From the NCBI GenBank assembly GCA_964439955.1, contig CAYTPX010000021.1, positions 1 through 31,873 on the forward strand: DNA of 31,873 nt, read 5' to 3'. How positions within the stretch are numbered: the first letter of the stretch is position 1; each line of letters opens with the position of its first letter. This stretch comes from UBA1794 sp964439955 (GTDB taxonomy: Bacteria; Bacteroidota; Bacteroidia; Bacteroidales; Bacteroidaceae). Position numbers and translations under genes: made by a program. This document shows, one piece after another, positions 7,894 through 15,674 of the stretch. Below the pieces are notes generated by a model, which saw nothing but the letters and a program-made list of their open reading frames with translations, searched no databases and was not told the origin of the DNA.

Positions 7894-8883
7894 ATGAAAC
7901 GCCCACGCCTTTCCTCCATACTCTTGTTTCTCCTCGGCCTGCAAATAGCCGCCGGGGGGCTGTTCTCGTGCCGCTACGAGAAACCGGACGGGGCGGAATG
8001 GGACAGCTTGTCCCTGCGCGAGCAGGATTCGATTACCTATTTGTACAGATACCACTACACGTTCGGGACCAACCTCATGGTGCAAGCGGACACGTTGCTC
8101 CTGGCACGGTTTCCCATTAGCGGGCTGTATGACACATTGTTCCGCGGCGACACCGTGGCAGTAGCGGAGTTCATGGCCAATCCTTCCGACAGCATAGATA
8201 CGATATGGGTAAAGTTGGCCCACGACCAGCAAGTGCAAGGATGGATTCACGAGGAGGAAGTGGAGCGTTTCCTCACGCCCATCAACCCGATTTCTTACGG
8301 GATACGCCTGTTCAGCGCCCTGCACACCCGCATTTTCCTTGCCGTTTTCGTCTTGTCCCTTGCTTATTATTGGGTACACCGACGGAGGAAAAAGGAACTC
8401 CGACGTATCTTTTTCCATGAAATAGACAGCGCCTATCCCCTCTTGCTGTGCTTCGTGACGGCGTTTTGCGCCACGATTTACGAGAGCATGCAGATGTTTT
8501 GCCCCGAGGCATGGGAACATTTTTACTTCAACCCCACGCTGAATCCTTTCAAAGTACGCCCGGCCTTGGCGCTTTTCTTGCTGGGGGCTTGGGGATTCAT
8601 CGTCATTCTGATAGCAACGGTGGAAGAAGTCCTGAAAATGATCAAGCTGAAATTTGCCTTGCTCTACCTTTCCGCGTTGCTCCTGTGTTGCATTTTCTGC
8701 TATTTGCTCTTCATCTGGACAGTCCGCCTATGGGTAGGCTACCTCCTCTTGCCGGCCTTTTTGTGGGTGCTGGCACGGAAGATACTCCGCCGCCCCCAGA
8801 TTTACCGCTACCGTTGCGGGCGTTGCGGGACTTTGCTCAGCGAAAAAGGGAAGTGCCCCTCATGCGGGGCTATCAACCGCTGA
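7894..8883 (+). CDS. Membrane protein with lipobox-like start, SH3-like domain and C-terminal zinc ribbon
   Basis: A 329-residue protein I cannot assign to a characterised family. The N-terminus is a signal with a lipobox-like LFSC (Cys26). Residues about 55-125 look like a bacterial SH3-like fold (ending VQGWIHEEEV). About five membrane segments follow (near 147-161, 181-197, 223-241, 254-275 and 279-295), with RRRKK after the first. The C-terminus carries a zinc ribbon, C308-GR-C311 and C321-PS-C324. The charge pattern puts the SH3-like part in the periplasm and the zinc ribbon in the cytoplasm. It starts 19 bases after the U32 gene, so it is probably in the metA-U32 transcript. Function unknown. 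Confidence 0.8.
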   Translation: MKRPRLSSILLFLLGLQIAAGGLFSCRYEKPDGAEWDSLSLREQDSITYLYRYHYTFGTNLMVQADTLLLARFPISGLYDTLFRGDTVAVAEFMANPSDSIDTIWVKLAHDQQVQGWIHEEEVERFLTPINPISYGIRLFSALHTRIFLAVFVLSLAYYWVHRRRKKELRRIFFHEIDSAYPLLLCFVTAFCATIYESMQMFCPEAWEHFYFNPTLNPFKVRPALALFLLGAWGFIVILIATVEEVLKMIKLKFALLYLSALLLCCIFCYLLFIWTVRLWVGYLLLPAFLWVLARKILRRPQIYRYRCGRCGTLLSEKGKCPSCGAINR

Positions 8884-8909
8884 AGCGGCTTTCCCGTGGA
8901 ACAATGAGC

Positions 8910-8946
8910 CGGTTAAAGGAAAGCACGGCACTTTCCAAGGAAACCG
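8910..8946. terminator. Candidate terminator in a convergent gap
   Basis: A two-part hairpin: CGGTT/AACCG outside and GGAAAG/CTTTCC inside a 7-base loop. It lies between the convergent zinc-ribbon and YihY genes. It is interrupted and lacks a long T tract, so this is only a candidate. Confidence 0.35.
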
Positions 8947-8958
8947 CCGCCCCTTTTC

Positions 8959-10359
8959 TCAAAAAGTGCCTGCGTTTTTCTTCCCTTCCGCCGCTTGTTC
9001 CGGCAATTCGATGAGTAACCTGTCGAGAACACACGCGCTCCCCCCGGAGGTTTCCGGCTGGGCGGCTTCCCCACCACACCGCCCGGGGTCCAGAGCTTCC
9101 CATAGCGGAAGATTGATTTGCTCCGGGTGGAATCCCGAACGGGCGTTGCCCTCCACATAAACGCATCGCAGCAAACAGCCCACTGTAAGATGGTGCACAT
9201 CTTTCGAGGGCAAATAGTAGGTTTCTTCCTCGCCGCCCTCTTCGTCGGAAAGCGCGCCATGGATAATCCCTAAGCGTTGCAACATGTTGAGTGTCTGGTG
9301 TACCAAACGGATCGGGAGCTGGCTGGACGTAGCGATTCCCATTGAGGTCAAAGGCTTTTCGTCGCGGTAAAAACGTTTGTAGATTATCGAAGCAACCAAG
9401 ATGCAGGCAAAGTCCTTGCTTTTCCGGGATAAGTTTCCGGCATTTCCACCATAGGAAAAATTATGGGCGTTTTGTATTGCATAGCAAACCTCGGCGCCGT
9501 ACAAAATAATCATCCACGAGATTTGCAGCCACAACAGCAGTAAGGGCAAGGCGGCAAAGCTCCCATAGACAGCATTGTACTTGGAAAGCGAAAATTGCCC
9601 GTTGATATAGAGGAATTGGAACAGCTGGTAAACAGTTCCAGCCACCATCCCGGAAACCAGCGCAGGGAGAAACCGGACCTTGGTGTTCGGCATGAACACA
9701 TAAAGCCCGGTAAACATCAGCCAAGACATGAAGTAAGGGGAAAAACGGATGAGGAATTTGATCATGCGCCCCAAGATTATGAAGTCATGCATTTCGCGCG
9801 CCATCGTGCCTATGAAGATGGACAACCCGCTCGATATGACAATAAAAATAGGAAGGAGCAGGAAAATGGAGAAATAGTCGGTTACTTTCCGGTAAAAGGT
9901 ACGAGGCTTGCGCACTTCCCAAATATCGTTGAAGGCTGTTTCGATGTTGCTTGTAAGGTTTACCACCGTGACCAACAAGGCAATGATTCCGATACCTAGG
10001 AACAAGCCATTATGGGCTTCTTGCAAATAGGAATTCACGAATTGCATCAAGTAGTCGGCCACCTCTTGCTGGGTATTGAAGGTTTCGTACAGAAACCCCT
10101 CCAACGCGTCGCCTACCCCGAAGCCGCGCGTAATGGCGAAGAGGATGGCCAAAATAGGGATGCAGGAGAGGAGCGTGCTGTAGGTCAGGGCAGAGGCGCG
10201 GTTACTTACCCCGTCGCGCAAGAACTCACGCACCGAAATGACCAAGATGCCCAGGAATTTCTTCACATACAGCAGCAAACGCCGCTCACCCTCATGGGTC
10301 TGCCAGAGGCCTACGGAAAAGAAATGACGGACGGATGTTATGAGTTTGCCGATGCCCAT
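8959..10359 (-). CDS. YihY/BrkB family inner-membrane protein with C-terminal winged-helix-like region
   Basis: A 466-residue polytopic membrane protein. The YihY/BrkB domain spans about residues 30-300, with the typical RASALTYSTLLSCIPILA start and the YNAVYGSFAALPLLLLWLQ signature (261-279). The family was once called 'ribonuclease BN' in error; its real function is not established. Beyond the last membrane segment there is a soluble region; residues about 316-395 have the helix spacing of a winged helix (DFACILVASIIYKRF ... RLVHQTLNMLQRLGII). The final 60 residues look disordered. The frame is open to 10443 inside rnpB, but the ATG at 10359 fits the domain start. It lies 30 bases downstream of rnpB on the same strand, so it may be read from the rnpB promoter. 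Confidence 0.88.
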   Translation of the reverse strand: MGIGKLITSVRHFFSVGLWQTHEGERRLLLYVKKFLGILVISVREFLRDGVSNRASALTYSTLLSCIPILAILFAITRGFGVGDALEGFLYETFNTQQEVADYLMQFVNSYLQEAHNGLFLGIGIIALLVTVVNLTSNIETAFNDIWEVRKPRTFYRKVTDYFSIFLLLPIFIVISSGLSIFIGTMAREMHDFIILGRMIKFLIRFSPYFMSWLMFTGLYVFMPNTKVRFLPALVSGMVAGTVYQLFQFLYINGQFSLSKYNAVYGSFAALPLLLLWLQISWMIILYGAEVCYAIQNAHNFSYGGNAGNLSRKSKDFACILVASIIYKRFYRDEKPLTSMGIATSSQLPIRLVHQTLNMLQRLGIIHGALSDEEGGEEETYYLPSKDVHHLTVGCLLRCVYVEGNARSGFHPEQINLPLWEALDPGRCGGEAAQPETSGGSACVLDRLLIELPEQAAEGKKNAGTF

Positions 10360-10389
10360 AAGGCTTTTCCTTAAATCTTTGGGTAAAGG

Positions 10390-10763
10390 AAACGGGAGAA
10401 CAGCGGACCTATAAGCCGGGTTCTGTCTTGGCCGCCAAGCCAAGTGCTCGCCATTTATCTACTCCATAAGTCGCCTTATGGCTCTATCGACCTACCCTCC
10501 GGCTCAAGCGGGCAGCCTTCAAACGCCGGTTTACATGGTCTTTCAACTCCCGATGTGCACAGCCGGCTGCGTCACCGCCGCCGCTGGTGGGCTCTTACCC
10601 CACCTTCTCACCCTTACCCGCCATAGGGCGGGCGGTCGTTCTCTTCTGCACGGATTCACCCTCGCGGATGACTTTCCGTTAGAAAGCGGGATGCCCTACG
10701 TTGCCCGGACTTTCCTCTTGCCCCGCAGGCAAGCGGCGAACCGGTCCACTGTTTCCCCGTTTT
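10390..10763 (-). ncRNA. rnpB: RNase P RNA (bacterial type A)
   Basis: The catalytic RNA of RNase P, which removes tRNA 5' leaders. On the minus strand the conserved 5' core GAGGAAAGTCCGGGC is at 10717-10703 and the conserved 3' core CAGAACCCGGCTTAT is at 10425-10411; together they form P4. The ends pair as a P1 helix of about 20 bp (10743-10762 with 10390-10409, three G-U pairs). This fixes the RNA at about 374 nt, normal for type A. A -7 box at 10771-10778 places the 5' end near 10763. The exact ends are good to a few bases. The open frames across this region are artefacts. Confidence 0.95.
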
Positions 10764-10770
10764 GTGCAGG

Positions 10771-10778
10771 CAAATGTA
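10771..10778 (-). promoter_or_regulatory. -7 box of rnpB
   Basis: The minus strand reads TACATTTG, an exact TAnnTTTG, 7 bases before the 5' end deduced from P1 pairing. It gives an internal calibration of box-to-start distance for this genome. Confidence 0.8.
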
Positions 10779-11324
10779 GGAATAATCTTTCGGTTAAATG
10801 GCTGCTTGTCCCTGAAAAATGCCAGACGTCCAAAGTATGACGGGCATGCAGGCCACCTTTCTCCTTCCCTCCAATGGGAAAAGGGCTGCACCGGGCGACG
10901 GAAAGCGGCAGGTTTTTCACCCTCAACCGGCAAGGCTTTTTCCCGGAAGCCTAAGCGTTTTTCCGGCAGGCACGCAGTGCAGCTCCCGGTCTCGCGGAAT
11001 CCTTTTCCCATGTGGGGCATAGGCACGGTCATGCAAGCCGAATCTATCAAAATCACACCTACGGGAAAGGATGGGAGAAGGCCAAAATGGCCGGGTCGTT
11101 TGGCAGGTTTTCTGACAAAAAGACCCCGGGAGAGACAAAAAATACTATCCCGCCCTACCCCTCTGTTTCCTTCCGTTAATTGCGTAAGTCCTGCATTAAA
11201 AGAAATAAAAAACCAAGCGTTTTCCCCGGTAATGAACGCAGTTTGTTGTTTCTTTGTCGCAGATAGTTAATGGAGCATCCGAATTAACATAAAAGAAGAA
11301 TACTAACTATAATATCGATATCCT
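10779..11324. other. Gene-free region between rnpB and htrA
   Basis: About 545 bases without a credible gene; the open frames here read as low-complexity, Arg/Pro-rich products. It holds small inverted repeats: AGGCTT/AAGCCT at 10933-10952, GGCCA/TGGCC at 11080-11092, and a GC-rich hairpin CCGGGTC with GACCCCGG at 11091-11129 followed by A-rich sequence. The last 100 bases become A/T rich. TTTCTTTG at 11249-11256 is one base off the -7 consensus and may be the htrA promoter. An untranslated RNA is possible but not shown. Confidence 0.5.
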
Positions 11325-12827
11325 ATGAAAGAAACAACAAAAGTAGTAGCAGGATTGGCCGTCGCCGCCATTGTCGGCGCGGGCATGAGCGGCATAATTG
11401 CTGGGAACAAAGGGACTTCTGTGTCGGAAATCGCTTCCAAGTCAAAACAACTTGTCCAAATCGCGCCCAAGCCTGCCACTGAGGCCGCCGTAGGCGGGGG
11501 TATGGTAGACCTGACTTCCGCGGCGGAAGCCTCCGTACATGCGGTAGTACACATAAGGGCCACCATCAATCCGAAAAAAACCACCATACAGATGCGCGAC
11601 CCGTTCAGCGACTTTTTCGGCGATTTCTTCGGGATGCCCAACCGCTCGCAAGAGCGCCAGGTCGAAACGCCCAAACGTGAAGGAATCGGCTCGGGCGTGA
11701 TTCTCTCAAGCGACGGTTATATCGTGACCAATAACCACGTAGTAGACCAAAGTGACGAATTGACCGTCACGCTGAACGACAAGAGGGAATTTAAAGCCCG
11801 CCTCATCGGCCAAGACGCAGCCACCGACTTGGCGCTGATTAAAATAGACGCGAAAGACCTCCCTACCCTGCCCGTGGGGGATAGCGAACAGTTGAAGGTA
11901 GGCGAATGGGTGCTGGCGGTAGGGAATCCCCTCAACCTCTCTTCTACCGTAACGGCCGGCATCGTGAGCGCCAAAGCGCGTAACATCGGCATGGGGGGCT
12001 CGGGCATCGAGTCGTTCATACAAACGGACGCAGCCATCAACCAAGGCAACAGCGGGGGCGCACTGGTAAACACCCGGGGCGAATTGGTGGGCATCAACGC
12101 CGCCATCATCTCTTCCACGGGAAGCTACAGCGGCTATGGCTTTGCCATCCCGACGAGCATCATGCAGAAAGTCGTAAATGACTTGAAGGAATACGGGATC
12201 GTACAACGTGCCGTACTGGGCATTCTGGGGGGTGATAACAGTGACGAACTCTCGAAGAAGGAAGACCTGGGCATCGTCGATGGCGTATACATCTCGGAAG
12301 TGACGGAAGGAAGCGCAGCGGAAGAAGCCGGGTTGAAGAAGAACGACGTCATCACGGCTATCAACGACAAGAAGGTACATTCCATGGGCGAGCTTCAGGA
12401 AACGATAGCCCAGCTGGCCCCGGGGACAAAAGTAAAGGTGACTTATTACCGGGAAAAGAAGGAACACACGGTCAATGTGACACTCAAGAACTCCCAAGGC
12501 AATACGCAGATTGTGAAGAATGTGGGCATGGAGATTCTGGGGGCTGCCTTCCGGGAAGTATCGGATGAGACGAAAAACCGGTTGAACATACGGTACGGCA
12601 TCGAGGTTACCGGCGTAAAAGCCGGGCCGATGAAGGACGCCGGCGTGGAGAAAGGCTTCATTATCCTTCGCGTCAATGACCAAATCATCAAGACCGTGGA
12701 CGACATGGAAAGCGTATTCAAAGCCGCCACGCAAGACCCGGACCAGACGTTGTTCATCATAGCCATGAATTCTGTCGGGAAACGCATACCTTTGGCCATC
12801 GACCTCTCGCAAGAGACAAAAAAATGA
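11325..12827 (+). CDS. Periplasmic Do/DegQ-type serine endoprotease
   Basis: A 500-residue HtrA family protease that degrades misfolded envelope proteins and may also act as a chaperone. The N-terminus (MKETTKVVAGLAVAAIVGAG) is a signal or anchor segment. The trypsin-like domain covers about residues 65-290, with the triad H138 (VTNNHVV), D168 (AATDLALIK) and S243 (QGNSGGAL). Two PDZ domains follow, about 295-385 (GVYISEVTEGSAAEEAGLKKNDVI) and 400-495 (GIEVTGVKAGPMKDAGVEKG). This is the full Do/DegQ layout. A weak -7-like box lies at 11249-11256, and a terminator follows at 12891-12927. rpoD comes next with its own promoter. Confidence 0.95.
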   Translation: MKETTKVVAGLAVAAIVGAGMSGIIAGNKGTSVSEIASKSKQLVQIAPKPATEAAVGGGMVDLTSAAEASVHAVVHIRATINPKKTTIQMRDPFSDFFGDFFGMPNRSQERQVETPKREGIGSGVILSSDGYIVTNNHVVDQSDELTVTLNDKREFKARLIGQDAATDLALIKIDAKDLPTLPVGDSEQLKVGEWVLAVGNPLNLSSTVTAGIVSAKARNIGMGGSGIESFIQTDAAINQGNSGGALVNTRGELVGINAAIISSTGSYSGYGFAIPTSIMQKVVNDLKEYGIVQRAVLGILGGDNSDELSKKEDLGIVDGVYISEVTEGSAAEEAGLKKNDVITAINDKKVHSMGELQETIAQLAPGTKVKVTYYREKKEHTVNVTLKNSQGNTQIVKNVGMEILGAAFREVSDETKNRLNIRYGIEVTGVKAGPMKDAGVEKGFIILRVNDQIIKTVDDMESVFKAATQDPDQTLFIIAMNSVGKRIPLAIDLSQETKK

Positions 12828-12890
12828 CCGGAGCAATATAGGATGAAGTCCGGCAAGGAAAAACATTTCCTGTGGACTGGAACAAAAAAG

Positions 12891-12927
12891 AACGGGCGGA
12901 TGACAATAAAAACGGCATCCGCCCGTT
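12891..12927 (+). terminator. htrA terminator overlapping the rpoD promoter region
   Basis: A perfect 12-bp stem (12891-12902 with 12916-12927) and a 13-base A-rich loop, about 60 bases after the htrA stop. Its right arm runs into the TTTG at 12926-12929 that serves as the probable rpoD -33 element. Only a short T run follows. Confidence 0.65.
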
Positions 12928-12955
12928 TGAACAATCGAGAGAAGTTGTATATTTG
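12926..12955 (+). promoter_or_regulatory. rpoD promoter (-33 TTTG and -7 TATATTTG)
   Basis: TTTG at 12926-12929 and TATATTTG at 12948-12955, separated by 18 bases, fit the Bacteroidetes housekeeping promoter (TTTG, about 19 bases, TAnnTTTG). The ATG of rpoD lies 25 bases beyond. Confidence 0.8.
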
Positions 12956-12980
12956 CATACCATTTCGTTGTAAGATAAGG

Positions 12981-13841
12981 ATGAGACAATTAAAAATTAC
13001 CAAAAGTATTACGAACAGGGAGAGCGCCTCTCTGGACAAATACCTTCAAGAAATCGGGCGTGAGGACTTGATTACGGTAGAAGAAGAAGTAGAACTCGCA
13101 CAACGCATCCGCAAGCATGACCGCGCAGCACTGGAGAAGTTGACAAAAGCAAACCTCCGTTTTGTGGTGTCGGTTGCCAAACAATACCAAAACCAAGGAC
13201 TGAGTTTGCCGGATTTGATCAATGAGGGGAACTTGGGACTGATAAAGGCTGCTGAAAAATTCGACGAGACCCGTGGTTTTAAGTTCATCTCGTATGCCGT
13301 ATGGTGGATACGGCAATCCATATTGCAGGCCTTGGCGGAACAAAGCCGCATTGTCCGTTTGCCACTCAACCAAGTGGGGTCGTTGAACAAAATCAGCAAG
13401 GCATTCTCCAAATTTGAGCAAGAAAACGAACGGCGTCCCTCGCCTGAAGAATTAGCCGACGAGCTGGATATTCCCGTGGACAAGATTGCGGATACCTTAA
13501 AAGTGTCGGGACGCCATATTTCGGTAGATGCACCTTTTGTGGAAGGGGAGGACAACAGTTTGTTGGATGTATTGGTCAATGATGATTCTCCCATGGCCGA
13601 TCGTTCCTTAATCAACGAATCGTTGTCGAAAGAAATTGATCGGGCGCTCTCCACTTTGTCGGAACGCGAAAAGGACATCATCCAGATGTTTTTTGGCATC
13701 GGTACACAAGAAATGACATTAGAAGAGATTGGCGACAAGTTCGGCCTTACGCGTGAACGTGTCCGGCAGATAAAAGAAAAAGCGATACGCCGCCTGCGTG
13801 CCAATTCCCGCTGCGAGTTATTAAAATCTTATTTAGGGTAA
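12981..13841 (+). CDS. rpoD: Primary sigma factor (sigma-70 family, Bacteroidetes type)
   Basis: A 286-residue housekeeping sigma factor that directs RNA polymerase to TAnnTTTG promoters. It lacks region 1.1, as is normal in Bacteroidetes. Region 1.2 is seen as SLDKYLQEIG. Region 2 runs from NLRFVVSVAKQYQNQG through DLINEGNLGLIKAAEKFD to FISYAVWWIRQSILQAL (2.3/2.4). Region 3 is LNQVGSLNKISKAFSKFEQE. Region 4.2, the helix-turn-helix, is MTLEEIGDKFGLTRERVRQI. The frame is open upstream to 12843, but the promoter at 12926-12955 lies inside that extension, so 12981 is the start. The protein begins MRQLKITKSITNRES, the standard start in this phylum. Confidence 0.97.
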   Translation: MRQLKITKSITNRESASLDKYLQEIGREDLITVEEEVELAQRIRKHDRAALEKLTKANLRFVVSVAKQYQNQGLSLPDLINEGNLGLIKAAEKFDETRGFKFISYAVWWIRQSILQALAEQSRIVRLPLNQVGSLNKISKAFSKFEQENERRPSPEELADELDIPVDKIADTLKVSGRHISVDAPFVEGEDNSLLDVLVNDDSPMADRSLINESLSKEIDRALSTLSEREKDIIQMFFGIGTQEMTLEEIGDKFGLTRERVRQIKEKAIRRLRANSRCELLKSYLG

Positions 13842-13893
13842 TTGAGAAAAGAGATAGCATGTTCCCATTTTTACTTTCGCCCATACTATTAAA

Positions 13894-14325
13894 ATGAAGA
13901 AAAGAGTTTTTCACTTATTGGCTGTTATATTGGCAGTCGGCCTATCGGTTTCAACCACATCCGCGAGGGGAAGAAGTACACAAAAGGCCAAGGATGAACA
14001 AATAGATTATGAGACTGTCTATTTGTTTGGCTTCTCTTTCTCGTTTGCCGATTCCACAGCATTCTTGACCGACATACAGCAGCTCGACAGTGCCCAAATA
14101 GGTTCCCATGGAATCCTGTTGCAACGTGGGCTATATAGCGACCAAATGCGAAGTTACCTGTTGGATAGGGGTGTTGAACTCCCTACTTGTATCATTTTCT
14201 TTAGCGAATCCCCCAAGAAAACAAACAAACAACTCCAAAAAGTGATGAAGAGGTACGACAAAGAAGTATATTGGAGGATTTTGCCGCAAAGTGATTTTAA
14301 GTTTACGAACCCGATAACCCAATAA
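13894..14325 (+). CDS. Small exported protein of unknown function
   Basis: A 143-residue protein with a signal peptide (MKKRVFHLLAVILAVGLSVS, probable cleavage near TSA-RG). The mature part is mixed alpha/beta, with LFGFSFSFADS, then LPTCIIFFSESPKKT and a basic helix NKQLQKVMKRYDKE. It has one cysteine (in LPTC) and no motif I recognise. It starts 52 bases after rpoD; TACTTTCG at 13872-13879 is one base off the -7 consensus and could drive it. The C11 protease gene follows after 8 bases, which suggests cotranscription and perhaps related roles. Confidence 0.75.
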   Translation: MKKRVFHLLAVILAVGLSVSTTSARGRSTQKAKDEQIDYETVYLFGFSFSFADSTAFLTDIQQLDSAQIGSHGILLQRGLYSDQMRSYLLDRGVELPTCIIFFSESPKKTNKQLQKVMKRYDKEVYWRILPQSDFKFTNPITQ

Positions 14326-14333
14326 AACCAAGT

Positions 14334-15644
14334 ATGCGATTTCAATTGTCCCTCACCCGGCTTCCCATTCTTTTCCTTTCCTGCGTTTTCTTAGCATCTT
14401 GTAGTACCGACGACGGAGATGACTTGACACGGCGAAATCCTACATCCTCCTCGCTCTCTCGGACAGTCTTGGTTTATATGATAGCAGAGAATAACCTTAT
14501 TTCATATTACCATTACAATATCAATGCGATGATGAATGGATACAAGAATGCCCCGGACGGGACAAATTGGCTCATTTATATCGACGACGGAGACAGCCCT
14601 ACCCTTTCGCGCCTATACAAGGAAAGCAACGGGACTGTAGCGGAGGAAGTCATAAAGACATACGAAAGCCAATACTCCACCGACCCGACGGTCATGAACC
14701 AAGTACTCAACGATGCTTATTCCGCGTACCCGGCTGACAGTTTGGGGCTCATTTTAAGTTCCCACGGCAATGGAAGCCTATATAGTTTTTATTCTTACAC
14801 AGAATTGAGCCAATACATTTCCTCACCGATACAATCTTTGGCTTTTGGGTCGGAAGCCATTTATTCCGATGAAAATGGGAATTATACTGGTTATGGGCTA
14901 TCCTATACGATGAACATTACAGATCTCAGGGAAGCGCTCGAAGGCATTCCCCATCTGCATTATATCTTGTTCGATGCATGCCTGATGGGAAATATAGAAA
15001 CGGCCTACGAATTGAAAGACTATGCCAGCTATATGATAGCTGCACCCAACAACGTACCCGGAATGGGCTTCCCCTATGAATCGGTGCTTACGGATTTAAT
15101 TACAATGGATGAATACAATTTGACCCGGGCCATCAACCAATATACGACATCCTATGCGACGAATGCCAATACATGGGACGATTTTGCCTCTTGTGCCCTA
15201 TACGACTTGACTAAGTTAAGTGATTTCGCCGTTTCGTTCAACCAGATGTTGTCAGAAGACGGCGTCCTCGACCGCCTTGCCTCCGTACGGCGTACCGACA
15301 TGCAGTTGTATGAGGCCGAGAGCAATACGCCCGTAGAATATCCCGACTACCCCCTATACGACATCGGGTTGCTCATCGATAGCATTGCCTCCGCCGAGAC
15401 CGCAGCACAGCTCCGCCAACAATTAGGTGAAGTCATCACGCAATACGCCCATTTAGACTATCTTAGCGTGACGTCCGATGGGGCAACCCTTCTCTTGCCT
15501 TACAATTCTTCACGGGTTTGCGGGCTGACGACCTATATCCCGCCCACAGTCCCATACTATGAAACAAGCCTCCGGAAATACAACGCTTCCCTTTCGTGGT
15601 GCGAAGACAGTGGCTTGCTCCAGAGCGAGCGGTATAATCCTTGA
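14334..15644 (+). CDS. Clostripain-like (C11) cysteine protease, lipoprotein
   Basis: A 436-residue C11 peptidase of clan CD. The signal ends in a lipobox (FLASC, Cys23), followed by STDDGDD, acidic residues often seen in surface-exposed lipoproteins of this phylum. The core opens TVLVYMIAENNL. The catalytic dyad is H144 (LSSHGNGS) and C216 (FDACLMGNIETAYEL). C11 enzymes usually cut after Arg or Lys and are often activated by self-cleavage; no clear internal Arg/Lys cut site is evident here. The domain continues with APNNVPGMGFPYE and a YDIGLLIDSIA segment. The gene begins 8 bases after the small exported protein and ends 30 bases before the acyltransferase. Confidence 0.9.
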   Translation: MRFQLSLTRLPILFLSCVFLASCSTDDGDDLTRRNPTSSSLSRTVLVYMIAENNLISYYHYNINAMMNGYKNAPDGTNWLIYIDDGDSPTLSRLYKESNGTVAEEVIKTYESQYSTDPTVMNQVLNDAYSAYPADSLGLILSSHGNGSLYSFYSYTELSQYISSPIQSLAFGSEAIYSDENGNYTGYGLSYTMNITDLREALEGIPHLHYILFDACLMGNIETAYELKDYASYMIAAPNNVPGMGFPYESVLTDLITMDEYNLTRAINQYTTSYATNANTWDDFASCALYDLTKLSDFAVSFNQMLSEDGVLDRLASVRRTDMQLYEAESNTPVEYPDYPLYDIGLLIDSIASAETAAQLRQQLGEVITQYAHLDYLSVTSDGATLLLPYNSSRVCGLTTYIPPTVPYYETSLRKYNASLSWCEDSGLLQSERYNP

Positions 15645-15674
15645 CGCTCCCCCCTCTTGCGCCCCTTCCCTTGC

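Noticed and set aside
10390..10763. Several short open frames on both strands
   Set aside because: The region is the RNase P RNA, with conserved P4 core segments and a 20-bp P1 helix.
11091..11129. 6S RNA or other known small RNA
   Set aside because: A single short hairpin with a bulge is not enough; no promoter box or terminator T run frames it.
10701..11270. 189-codon plus-strand open frame across rnpB and the following gap
   Set aside because: It begins inside the antisense of rnpB, has an Arg/Pro/Gly-rich composition and no domain-like pattern, and has no promoter box.
11706..12989. 427-codon minus-strand open frame opposite htrA
   Set aside because: It is a shadow of the htrA coding sequence; the plus frame has a complete protease triad and two PDZ domains.
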